Assembly: GCA_028278225.1 (NCBI GenBank)
Contig: JANQEU010000057.1
Coordinates: 1 to 47,918 of the forward strand
Length of the DNA: 47,918 bases
Origin: Cyclobacteriaceae bacterium
GTDB lineage: Bacteria; Bacteroidota; Bacteroidia; Cytophagales; Cyclobacteriaceae
Direction of reading: 5' to 3'
In this document: positions 16,980-24,766 of the stretch, in pieces
Position numbering within the stretch: position 1 is the stretch's first letter
Layout of the letters: the number at the start of each line of letters is the position of its first letter
Notes under the pieces: model-generated
What the model saw: only the letters and a program-made list of their open reading frames with translations
Database searches by the model: none
What the model was told of the DNA's origin: nothing
Position numbers and translations under genes: made by a program

Positions 16980-17146
16980 ATAACATTTATATAACCGGAA
17001 TCTCCGGAGAGAATGCCGGAAGTGATCTTATTAATAGATATTTTTCTTTGATAATTCAACTTTAGCCCTATACTTTGCGTTTCAATTAATTCGATGACTT
17101 CTGTCACAGACATATCAAACATCAGGTTCAGGCCCCCGTTCCCGGG

Positions 17147-17192
17147 CAGGCGTAGGCCTGTGATATAATCTTTGTACCACCTACGTGGTGGT
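17147..17192 (+). promoter_or_regulatory. Two hairpins and a possible promoter before the arginine operon
   Basis: CAGGC-GTAG-GCCTG (17147-17160) forms a 5-bp stem. ACCACC-TACGT-GGTGGT (17176-17192) forms a 6-bp stem, 48 bases before the first gene of the arginine operon. Between them, TATAATCTTTG (ending 17175) resembles a -7 element with one extra base. The second hairpin would lie at the very start of the transcript and could be an operator or leader structure. No regulator is assigned. Confidence 0.35.
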
Positions 17193-17239
17193 CGTTTTCC
17201 GCAAGTACTTCTTATTATTTTATCTCATTTTTTACAGAC

Positions 17240-17878
17240 ATGAATTCATTTTCAATTCAGGTCGCTTCTTCGAAACATCTGATATATGCCGAAGAAATTT
17301 GCAAAATGATCGAAGAAAGCGCCAAACAAAGGGGAACAGGAATTGCCAAAAGAACCCCGACATACATCAAACAAAAGATGGAGGAACATAAAGCCATCAT
17401 TGGCCTGTCTTCATCAGGTGATCTTGTTGGGTTTTGCTATATCGAATCCTGGGGAAACAAGCAATATGTTGCTAATTCCGGATTGATAGTTAATCCCAAA
17501 TTCCGGGGGACAGGAGTAGCTAAAAGGATAAAAAGGAAGGCTTTTGAGCATTCTCAAAAAATGTTCCCGGGCGCCAAGCTATTCGGATTGACAACCTCTT
17601 TGCCGGTGATGAAGATCAACTCTGACCTTGGATACTACCCGGTCACTTACAATCAGCTCACGACAGACGAGTTGTTCTGGAGAGGATGTCAAAGCTGCGT
17701 GAATTATGAGATCCTGCAAAGCAAAAATAGAAGTAACTGCATCTGTACGGCAATGCTCTACGATCCGGGAGCGAAAAAACAAAAACGATGGAACTTCATA
17801 AAGAAATCCAGGATCTATGCGAGGTTCATGGAACTGAAAAAGAAACGCATGAGTAGAAAGGAGGGAGTTAGAGTATGA
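17240..17878 (+). CDS. GNAT acyltransferase heading the arginine operon, candidate glutamate N-acyltransferase
   Basis: The 212-residue protein has the GNAT acyl-CoA-binding pattern VNPKFRGTGVAKRIKRKAF (residues 85-102, R/Q-x-x-G-x-G/A type) after strands DLVGFCYIESWG and YVANSGLIV. A C-terminal extension carries CQSC (150-153) and CIC (167-169), a CxxC-x13-CxC set suited to a zinc site, followed by a basic tail. It overlaps argG by four bases (ATGA) and heads an operon that otherwise contains every arginine step except the first. No ArgA, ArgJ or ArgA-like kinase fusion is present. By inference it acylates glutamate, using acetyl-CoA or succinyl-CoA. The family is real; the substrate is unproven. 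Confidence 0.82.
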   Translation: MNSFSIQVASSKHLIYAEEICKMIEESAKQRGTGIAKRTPTYIKQKMEEHKAIIGLSSSGDLVGFCYIESWGNKQYVANSGLIVNPKFRGTGVAKRIKRKAFEHSQKMFPGAKLFGLTTSLPVMKINSDLGYYPVTYNQLTTDELFWRGCQSCVNYEILQSKNRSNCICTAMLYDPGAKKQKRWNFIKKSRIYARFMELKKKRMSRKEGVRV

Positions 17879-19065
17879 AAAAGGTTGTATTAGCATTTAG
17901 CGGTGGTCTTGATACCTCATATTGTGCAAAATATCTGTCGGATGAACTGGGTTATGAAGTGCATGCCGTAACCATAAATACGGGCGGATTTGACGAGAAA
18001 GATCAAAAAGAGCTTGAGGAGAAGGCGTTGCAGCTTGGCGTCAGCAATTTCCGGTTCATAGAAGAGACTGCAAACTTTTATCAAAAAGGAGTGAAATATT
18101 TACTTTTTGGGAATGTGCTGAAAAATAACACGTATCCGCTTTCTGTCAGTGCCGAGCGGGTATTCCAGGCGCTGGCTATTGCCAACCACGCAAATGAGAT
18201 CGATGCGGATGCCATTGCCCATGGAAGTACTGGTGCCGGAAACGACCAGATCCGTTTTGACTTGGTCTTTCAGTCCCTCTGCCCTGATAAAGAGATCATC
18301 ACTCCGATCCGTGACCGGACACTCTCACGTCATGAGGAAATAGAATTCCTGAAATCCCATGGAGTGGAAGCAAACTGGGAGAAAGCGTTATATTCAATTA
18401 ATCAGGGCCTCTGGGGGACCTCCGTAGGTGGAAAAGAAACGCTTACATCGGATCAGTTCTTGCCAGATGAAGCCTTTCCAACACCACAGTTGAAGGAGGA
18501 GCCCGAAACAATAGAAATTGAATTTAATAGGGGGGAACCAGTCACCGTCAATGGTGAAAAAGGTGATCCGGTCAAGGTTATTACAAAACTCAATCGAATA
18601 GCCGGTGGTTTTGGTATCGGAAGAGATATTCACGTTGGTGACACGATCATTGGTATCAAGGGACGTGTCGGATTTGAAGCTCCCGCGCCGTTGATCCTGA
18701 TCAGGGCCCATCATACATTGGAGAAGCATGTTCTCTCAAAACATCAGCTCTTCATAAAGGATAATCTTGCGCAATGGTACGGTAACCTGATGCATGAGGG
18801 ACAATACCTCGATCCGGTAATGAGGGACATTGAGTCGTATCTTAACAGTTCGCAGCAACATGTGACAGGTAAGGTTTATGTGATGTTGGCCCCTCATCGT
18901 TTTCAGGTCCTTGGTATTTCCTCGAAATACGACCAGATGCAATCATCCCTTGGCCAGTATGGTGAAATGAATGTAGGCTGGACAGGTGATGACGCCCGTG
19001 GGTTTGCAAAACTTTTTTCAAATCAAACGAAAATCTATAAATCCATTCACGATGAGCATGTATAA
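17875..19065 (+). CDS. argG: Argininosuccinate synthase
   Basis: ArgG condenses citrulline and aspartate with ATP to give argininosuccinate. The 396-residue protein starts MKKVVLAFSGGLDTSYC, the ATP-pyrophosphatase P-loop of the family. It continues with AIAHGSTGAGNDQIRFDLVF, which binds citrulline and aspartate, and SINQGLWGTSVGGKE. Length is normal. The start overlaps the upstream GNAT gene by four bases and its end overlaps argC, so translation is probably coupled. Placing argG before argC rather than next to argH is usual for this Bacteroidota operon. Confidence 0.95.
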   Translation: MKKVVLAFSGGLDTSYCAKYLSDELGYEVHAVTINTGGFDEKDQKELEEKALQLGVSNFRFIEETANFYQKGVKYLLFGNVLKNNTYPLSVSAERVFQALAIANHANEIDADAIAHGSTGAGNDQIRFDLVFQSLCPDKEIITPIRDRTLSRHEEIEFLKSHGVEANWEKALYSINQGLWGTSVGGKETLTSDQFLPDEAFPTPQLKEEPETIEIEFNRGEPVTVNGEKGDPVKVITKLNRIAGGFGIGRDIHVGDTIIGIKGRVGFEAPAPLILIRAHHTLEKHVLSKHQLFIKDNLAQWYGNLMHEGQYLDPVMRDIESYLNSSQQHVTGKVYVMLAPHRFQVLGISSKYDQMQSSLGQYGEMNVGWTGDDARGFAKLFSNQTKIYKSIHDEHV

Positions 19066-20017
19066 AGTAGGGATCGTGGGTGCGGCCGGTTATACCGCGG
19101 GGGAGCTGATCAGAATTTTGGTAAATCACCCAAAAGTTGAGATCTCGTTTTTGCAGAGTGAAAGCCAGAGTGGAAGATCGGTCTTTGAAGTTCATAAAGA
19201 CCTTGCGGGAGATATGGACCATGTTTTTACCGGCAAAGTGCAGGAGGCGGATGTTATATTCCTGTGTAAAGGTCATGGTCAGTCCGGTGAGATGCTCAAA
19301 TCGAATCCTGAACTGCTAGAGGACAGGATCATTGATCTCAGCCAGGATTTCAGACTGAATGGAGATCATGATTTTGTTTACGGACTCCCTGAAGTTAACC
19401 GGGAGGTTATTAGTGATTCCTCTCACATTGCCAATCCCGGATGCTTTGCAACCGGCATTCAGCTGGGACTGATACCTGCAGTTAAATCGGAGGTGATAGA
19501 GAGTGAGGTACATATCTCCGGTATAACCGGATCAACCGGCGCTGGTCAGACACTCTCCGAGACTACCCACTTTACATGGAGAAACAATAACACAAGTGTG
19601 TACAAGGCCTTTACACACCAGCATCTTCAGGAGATAGGAGAAACCCTTACCAATGTAAATCCGGATTTTTCGTCTGAATTGAATTTCATACCATACAGGG
19701 GAAACTTTACCCGGGGCATCATCATATCTACCTATTTTGATACTTCCACCCCTGAAGAAGAACTTACAGCTATCTACAGGAGATATTATCAGGATCATGC
19801 ATTTACGCATGTAATTGACAAAAATCCGGACATCAAAATGGTCGTGAACACCAACAAATGCCTCGTATATATTGAGAAACAGGGAACAAAAGCACTGATC
19901 ATATCAGTCATTGACAATTTGCTTAAAGGAGCTTCCGGGCAGGCTGTCCAAAACATGAATATTATGCTGGGACTGGAGGAAACCGAGGGTCTCAAATTGA
20001 AGGGAAGTTCATTTTAA
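19052..20017 (+). CDS. argC: N-acyl-gamma-glutamyl-phosphate reductase
   Basis: ArgC reduces the N-acyl-glutamyl phosphate made by ArgB to the semialdehyde using NADPH. The 321-residue protein has the Rossmann start YKVGIVGAAGYTAGELIRIL and the catalytic cysteine in HIANPGCFATGIQLGLIP. It ends with GASGQAVQNMNIMLGLEETEGL, all standard. The start is placed at ATG 19052 inside the end of argG; ATG 19058 is equally possible. A longer open frame from 18986 adds residues inside argG with no family similarity. The enzyme could act on acetyl or succinyl substrate; the sequence does not settle which. Confidence 0.93.
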   Translation: MSMYKVGIVGAAGYTAGELIRILVNHPKVEISFLQSESQSGRSVFEVHKDLAGDMDHVFTGKVQEADVIFLCKGHGQSGEMLKSNPELLEDRIIDLSQDFRLNGDHDFVYGLPEVNREVISDSSHIANPGCFATGIQLGLIPAVKSEVIESEVHISGITGSTGAGQTLSETTHFTWRNNNTSVYKAFTHQHLQEIGETLTNVNPDFSSELNFIPYRGNFTRGIIISTYFDTSTPEEELTAIYRRYYQDHAFTHVIDKNPDIKMVVNTNKCLVYIEKQGTKALIISVIDNLLKGASGQAVQNMNIMLGLEETEGLKLKGSSF

Positions 20018-20027
20018 TATTGGAATT

Positions 20028-20831
20028 ATGAGTAATAAGAAAATATCAATTATTGGAGCTGGAAATTTAGGAATATCCCTGGCGAAGGGCATCGTTCAAA
20101 AGGATTTGTTGCCGGCTTCCAATGTCATATTAACGAGGCGCCACCTGGAATCCATCGAGTGGATGCGGAAGGATGGCTATACTATCACGGATCAAAACGT
20201 TGACGCTGTTTCGAAGAGCGATGTTGTGATATTGTGCGTGCAGCCCCAGCAGCTCAATATGCTGATGGAGGAGATAAAAGATTCAATTTCGCGTGATCAG
20301 ACGGTAGTATCGGTGATCACAGGTGTCAGCCTTGAAGAACTGGGGAAATACTTCGAAAATGATGTTACGATCATCCGGGCAATGCCAAATACCGCCATTG
20401 CCATTGGGGAATCCATGACATGCCTGGCCTCCGAGAACGGTAGTGCGGGAAAGATGGCATTTGTAGAATCAGTTTTCAATTCGCTGGGGGAGACCATGGT
20501 GATCGATGAGAGACTCATGCAAGCGGCCACGGTTCTGGGAGCGAGTGGGATTGCCTTCTTCATGCGGTATTTGCGGGCGGCAACGCAGGGCGGTATCCAA
20601 ATGGGATTTCATCCCGAAGAAGCACAGAAGATCGCGGTCCAAACAGCGAGAGGAGCGGCCAGTTTGGTGATTCTTGACAAAAGTCATCCGGAAGTGGAGA
20701 TTGACAAGGTTACAACTCCCCAGGGCTGTACCATTGAAGGATTAAACGAAATGGAGCACCAGGGATTCAGTTCCGCGCTGATCAAAGGGCTTATGACTTC
20801 ATTTCATAAAATTAAATTGATAAATCAGTGA
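20028..20831 (+). CDS. proC: Pyrroline-5-carboxylate reductase
   Basis: ProC reduces pyrroline-5-carboxylate to proline with NAD(P)H. The 267-residue protein shows the Rossmann motif ISIIGAGNLGISLAKGI, the conserved IIRAMPNTAIAIGESMT, and the C-terminal GVTTPQGCTIEGL-type segment seen here as VTTPQGCTIEGLNEMEHQGF. It sits between argC and argD and overlaps argD by four bases, so proline and arginine synthesis share one transcript. Whether it serves only proline synthesis or also a reaction on an arginine-pathway intermediate is not known from sequence. Length and motifs are ordinary for ProC. Confidence 0.93.
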   Translation: MSNKKISIIGAGNLGISLAKGIVQKDLLPASNVILTRRHLESIEWMRKDGYTITDQNVDAVSKSDVVILCVQPQQLNMLMEEIKDSISRDQTVVSVITGVSLEELGKYFENDVTIIRAMPNTAIAIGESMTCLASENGSAGKMAFVESVFNSLGETMVIDERLMQAATVLGASGIAFFMRYLRAATQGGIQMGFHPEEAQKIAVQTARGAASLVILDKSHPEVEIDKVTTPQGCTIEGLNEMEHQGFSSALIKGLMTSFHKIKLINQ

Positions 20832-21976
20832 AACTGTTTGACGTATATCCGAGATATGACATTAACCTCGTGCGGGGAGAAGGTTGTTGGGTTTACGACG
20901 ACGAAGGAACCAAGTACCTTGATCTTTATGGGGGGCATGCCGTTATTTCCATAGGCCATTCTCATGTGAGATATGTGGACAGGATCACCAACCAGTTGTC
21001 CGCCCTTGGTTTTTACTCCAATTCCGTTCAAATGGATATTCAGGAGGAGTACGCACGGAAATTAGGAAGGAGTTCCGGTTATCCTGATTATCAGCTTTTT
21101 CTGTGCAATTCAGGAGCAGAAGCAAATGAGAATGCCATGAAACTGGCTTCCTTCCATACCGGCCGGAAAAAGATCATTGTTTTTGAGGGGGGGTTCCATG
21201 GCAGGACATCTCTCGCAGTGGAAGCAACAGATAATCCCGGGATCTCGGCGCCAATAAATGAAACCAAAAACATCATCCGTCTTCCCTTCAATGATATTGA
21301 GACTGTCAGATCAGTCTTTAGCGAGGACGTTGCAGCCGTGATGATAGAGGGAATTCAGGGTATCTCCGGGATACACATTCCGGATGATCATTTTCTGAGG
21401 GACCTCCAGTGGCTGTGTCATGAGAGAGGGGCGCTATTGATATTGGATGAGATACAGTCCGGATTCGGTCGAAGCGGTGAATTTTTTGCACACCAATACG
21501 CTGATGTCCGCCCGGATATCATTTCAATGGCGAAAGGAATGGGAAATGGATTTCCTATTGGGGGGATATTGATTGCACCACATATTGCATCCCGGCCGGG
21601 TATGTTAGGGACTACATTTGGCGGCAACCCATTGGCCTGTGCAGCGGGACTGGCTGTGCTGGAAGTTTTGGAAAGTAAGAAATTACTGTCCAATGCGATG
21701 GAATCAGGTGAACATCTATTGAAGGAACTGGAAAATATCCCCGGTATAGAAAGCGTACGGGGACGAGGACTGATGATCGGTATTGATCTTATTCTGGATG
21801 CTAAAGAGGTCCGGAAAGAATTGCTCTTCAAGCATAAGATATTCACGGGATCGGCTACAAGCCCTAATACCCTGCGGGTCTTACCACCTTTGAAGATCGA
21901 AAAGGAACAACTTGATCACTTTTTGGAAGCATTAAAAAAAGTTCTGAAAGATGAAACAATTTCTATCGGCAAATGA
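20828..21976 (+). CDS. argD: Acyl-ornithine aminotransferase
   Basis: ArgD is a PLP-dependent class III aminotransferase that converts N-acyl-glutamate semialdehyde to N-acyl-ornithine with glutamate as donor. The 382-residue protein has NSGAEANENAMKLA for cofactor phosphate binding, LILDEIQSGFGRSGEFFAHQ with the PLP-contacting aspartate, and the Schiff-base lysine in MAKGMGNGFPIGG (Lys236). The start is a GTG at 20828 sharing four bases with the end of proC; the first ATG in frame would remove conserved sequence. The gene overlaps argF' by 26 bases. ArgD proteins often accept both acetyl and succinyl substrates. Confidence 0.93.
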   Translation: MKLFDVYPRYDINLVRGEGCWVYDDEGTKYLDLYGGHAVISIGHSHVRYVDRITNQLSALGFYSNSVQMDIQEEYARKLGRSSGYPDYQLFLCNSGAEANENAMKLASFHTGRKKIIVFEGGFHGRTSLAVEATDNPGISAPINETKNIIRLPFNDIETVRSVFSEDVAAVMIEGIQGISGIHIPDDHFLRDLQWLCHERGALLILDEIQSGFGRSGEFFAHQYADVRPDIISMAKGMGNGFPIGGILIAPHIASRPGMLGTTFGGNPLACAAGLAVLEVLESKKLLSNAMESGEHLLKELENIPGIESVRGRGLMIGIDLILDAKEVRKELLFKHKIFTGSATSPNTLRVLPPLKIEKEQLDHFLEALKKVLKDETISIGK

Positions 21977-22895
21977 TGCGGATGATCCCCTCCAACTTGC
22001 ACGGGAGGCGATTGAGATTAAAAAAGATCCCTATGAGTTCAGTCATCTTGGTGAGAACAAAGTGCTGGGATTAATTTTTTTTAATCCAAGCCTGCGAACC
22101 AGGATGAGTATGGTCCGCGCTGCTTATAACCTGGGAATGAAGGTAATAACCCTAAATGTCACGAGTGACTCCTGGCAGCTCGAAACGGAGGAAGGCGCTG
22201 TTATGGATAAAGGTCATGCGGAGCATGTCAGGGAAGCGGCAGCTGTTATGGGAAGTTATTGCGACATTCTGGGCGTGAGATCATTTCCGGGTTTGAGAAG
22301 TCGTGAAGAAGATTATGCTGAAAAGCTTATAACATCTTTCAGGAACTATGGGAACGTACCTTTGATCAATATGGAGTCCGCCTCATTGCACCCTTTGCAA
22401 TCACTGGCTGATCTGATGACGATTAAAGAGTTTGCAGGAAATGGTAAGCCCAAAATTGTTTTGACCTGGGCTCCTCACGTTAAGTCCCTGCCTCAATCCG
22501 TCGCCAACTCCTTTGCTCAGTGGATCATCGCGTCAAACATGGACCTTACCATCACTCATCCTGAAGAAATGGAATTGTCATCGGAATTTACAGCAGGAGC
22601 TACCATCGAGTACGATCAGGAAAAGGCCTTTCAATCTGCAGATTTCATCTATGTGAAGAATTGGTCTTCCTACAAGGACTACGGGAAGTTACATAAGGAT
22701 TCCTGGTGGATGGTGGATGAGAGAAAACTGGCACTCACCAACAATGCCCGGTTGATGCACTGCCTTCCGGTTCGCAGAAATGTTGTGATAACCGACGGGG
22801 CACTGGATAGCAACCATTCAATTGTGATCAGGCAAGCAGAGAATCGCATTTATTCGGCTCAGGTAGTTCTTAAGAAAATACTGGAAGCTTTATGA
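21951..22895 (+). CDS. argF': N-succinylornithine carbamoyltransferase-type enzyme
   Basis: This carbamoyltransferase acts on N-acylated ornithine to give N-acyl-citrulline. The carbamoyl-phosphate loop is FNPSLRTRMSM (about 44-54), followed by the HPLQSLADLMTIKE motif and MHCLPVRRN. The segment MDKGHAEHVREAAAVMG aligns with the region that separates acetyl from succinyl enzymes. The key position, Glu92 in Xanthomonas AOTCase and Pro90 in Bacteroides SOTCase, is Ala90 here (bases 22218-22220). Published Glu92-to-Ala exchange turned AOTCase into a SOTCase, so succinylornithine is the likely substrate. At 314 residues it has the family's length. It overlaps argD by 26 bases and argB by four. 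Confidence 0.92.
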   Translation: MKQFLSANDADDPLQLAREAIEIKKDPYEFSHLGENKVLGLIFFNPSLRTRMSMVRAAYNLGMKVITLNVTSDSWQLETEEGAVMDKGHAEHVREAAAVMGSYCDILGVRSFPGLRSREEDYAEKLITSFRNYGNVPLINMESASLHPLQSLADLMTIKEFAGNGKPKIVLTWAPHVKSLPQSVANSFAQWIIASNMDLTITHPEEMELSSEFTAGATIEYDQEKAFQSADFIYVKNWSSYKDYGKLHKDSWWMVDERKLALTNNARLMHCLPVRRNVVITDGALDSNHSIVIRQAENRIYSAQVVLKKILEAL

Positions 22896-23686
22896 AACCG
22901 GATTTGAAAGTGGTAAAAGTAGGTGGAAAGGTCATTGGACAAGAGAAAATGCTTCATGAATTCCTATCAGCTTTCCGGGGGTTGGGTGTTCCGAAAATCC
23001 TGGTGCACGGAGGAGGTAGTATAGCCACCGAAATAGCCTCAAAACTCGGATATGAAAGTCAGTTGATCGATGGCCGCCGGGTGACGAACGATGACATGAT
23101 TGGGGTAGTCACCATGACCTACGGCGGATTACTTAACAAGCGGATCGTAAGTCATTTGCAAGGTCTGGGTGAGAATGCCCTGGGCCTTACAGGTGCTGAC
23201 GGAAACCTGATCAGATCCAGGAGAAGGCCCGTTGTAAATAATATTGATTACGGATGGGTGGGGGATCCCGAATCGGTTAATTCCGATCTGGTACATGCAC
23301 TGATCCGGAATGGCAGTGTCCCTGTAATAGCTCCGCTTACGCATGATGGCTCAGGTCATATGCTTAATACCAATGCGGATACCATAGCTAACCAGGTTGC
23401 TACATCGATGACCGGGTTTTATAATGTTCATCTGGCGTACGCATTTGAATTGAATGGTGTGATGAAAGATATCCAACGGGAAAACTCCCTGATCAGGGAA
23501 TTGGATGAATCGACCTACAACCTGCTTAAAAAAAACGGTGTCATCAGCACCGGAATGATCCCTAAGCTGGACAATGCATTTCAGGCAATCAAGAAAGGTG
23601 TCAAAACTGTGACTATTGTGAACTACAAATCAATTGGGAGATTAGATGACGAAGAATACCATGATTATACAAGAATCAGCCAGTAA
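22892..23686 (+). CDS. argB: N-acylglutamate kinase
   Basis: ArgB phosphorylates N-acyl-glutamate with ATP. The 264-residue amino-acid kinase begins at its first strand, LKVVKVGGKVIG, then ILVHGGGSIATEIASKLG and DGRRVTNDDM for substrate binding, and ends with ISTGMIPKLDNAFQAIKKGVKTV, the nucleotide-binding segment. It has no N-terminal helix before the first strand. In arginine-inhibited kinases that kinked helix is required for feedback control, so this enzyme is probably not arginine-sensitive. It overlaps argF' by four bases (ATGA) and argE by 41 bases. Confidence 0.93.
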   Translation: MKPDLKVVKVGGKVIGQEKMLHEFLSAFRGLGVPKILVHGGGSIATEIASKLGYESQLIDGRRVTNDDMIGVVTMTYGGLLNKRIVSHLQGLGENALGLTGADGNLIRSRRRPVVNNIDYGWVGDPESVNSDLVHALIRNGSVPVIAPLTHDGSGHMLNTNADTIANQVATSMTGFYNVHLAYAFELNGVMKDIQRENSLIRELDESTYNLLKKNGVISTGMIPKLDNAFQAIKKGVKTVTIVNYKSIGRLDDEEYHDYTRISQ

Positions 23687-24755
23687 GATTTTGGAACAAT
23701 ATTTCAATGAAGCAGTAGTACTGCTCAAGGATCTCATTGCGATTCCGAGTCTCAGCAAAGAAGAGGATAAAACTGCAGCGCGAATTACTAATTTCCTCGG
23801 ATCAAAGGGGATCGCATCTAATCGGTCCGGAAACAATGTCTGGGCATCCAACTACCACTACGATCCGACCAAGCCTTCTTTGTTGCTAAACTCTCACCAT
23901 GACACGGTAAAACCAAACAAGGGTTATACAAATGATCCATTTCAGCCTGTAATAAGGGATGGGAAGCTATACGGGCTGGGCAGTAATGATGCCGGCGGGT
24001 GCCTGGTTTCCCTGATTGAGACATTCATTCATTTTTATTCAAAGGATGATCTTCCCTATAATATTGTCCTTGCCGCGACTGCAGAAGAGGAGAATTCCGG
24101 AAAAGATGGGGTAGAATCAATTCTTAACGAAATCAAGCCGTTAGCTTTTGGCATAGTTGGAGAACCGACAGAAATGAAAATGGCTGTTGTGGAAAAGGGA
24201 TTGATGGTTTTGGATTGCTATGCAAAGGGAGAATCCGGACATGCTGCCAGGGATATGGGCAAAAATGCAATTCTGGAGGCGGTTACGGATATCGAATGGT
24301 TCAGTAATTACCGGTTTCCTAAAGTGTCAGATCATCTCGGCCCGGTCAAGATGACCACCACGATGATCGATGCCGGTTACCAACATAATGTTATCCCTGA
24401 CAATTGCCATTTTGTGGTTGATGTCCGTACAACAGATAAGTACAGTAATTCAGAGGTTCTTGAGATTATCAACAAACATGTGAACTGTGAGGTAAAACCC
24501 CGATCGATCCGGTTGAACCCGTCAAAGTTGCCTGAAGATCATGCAATTTCCGTAGTGGCTGATGAAATGGGCATTGAAAAATATGGATCCCCGACAACTT
24601 CGGATCAGGCCGTAATGGATTTTGCCACATTCAAAATGGGACCTGGGGTTTCGGAGCGATCACATACGGCGGATGAATATATTCTTCTGGAAGAAGTTAG
24701 AGAGGGAATCAGAGGATATATTAACCTGTTAACAGCCTTCTTTGAAAAAATTTAA
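23646..24755 (+). CDS. argE: N-acyl-ornithine/citrulline deacylase, M20 family
   Basis: This is a zinc-dependent M20 amidohydrolase of 369 residues that removes the acyl group, here most likely from N-acyl-citrulline because carbamoylation occurs on the acylated intermediate. The M20 metal and catalytic motifs appear in order: LLLNSHHDTVKP, GLGSNDAGGCLVSL, AATAEEENSGKDG, IVGEPTEMKMAV and, near the end, SERSHTADEYILLEE. A dimerisation domain lies between them (GESGHAARDMGKNAILEA). The start at 23646 overlaps argB by 41 bases; an in-frame ATG at 23661 gives 26. The presence of ArgE with no ArgJ means the route is linear, not cyclic. Confidence 0.92.
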   Translation: MTKNTMIIQESASKILEQYFNEAVVLLKDLIAIPSLSKEEDKTAARITNFLGSKGIASNRSGNNVWASNYHYDPTKPSLLLNSHHDTVKPNKGYTNDPFQPVIRDGKLYGLGSNDAGGCLVSLIETFIHFYSKDDLPYNIVLAATAEEENSGKDGVESILNEIKPLAFGIVGEPTEMKMAVVEKGLMVLDCYAKGESGHAARDMGKNAILEAVTDIEWFSNYRFPKVSDHLGPVKMTTTMIDAGYQHNVIPDNCHFVVDVRTTDKYSNSEVLEIINKHVNCEVKPRSIRLNPSKLPEDHAISVVADEMGIEKYGSPTTSDQAVMDFATFKMGPGVSERSHTADEYILLEEVREGIRGYINLLTAFFEKI

Positions 24756-24766
24756 AACAGACCAAT

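Noticed and set aside
16919-17122. Minus-strand 67-residue frame after the unknown membrane protein
   Set aside because: It overlaps the end of the plus-strand gene and its sequence has no signal, domain or likely start site.
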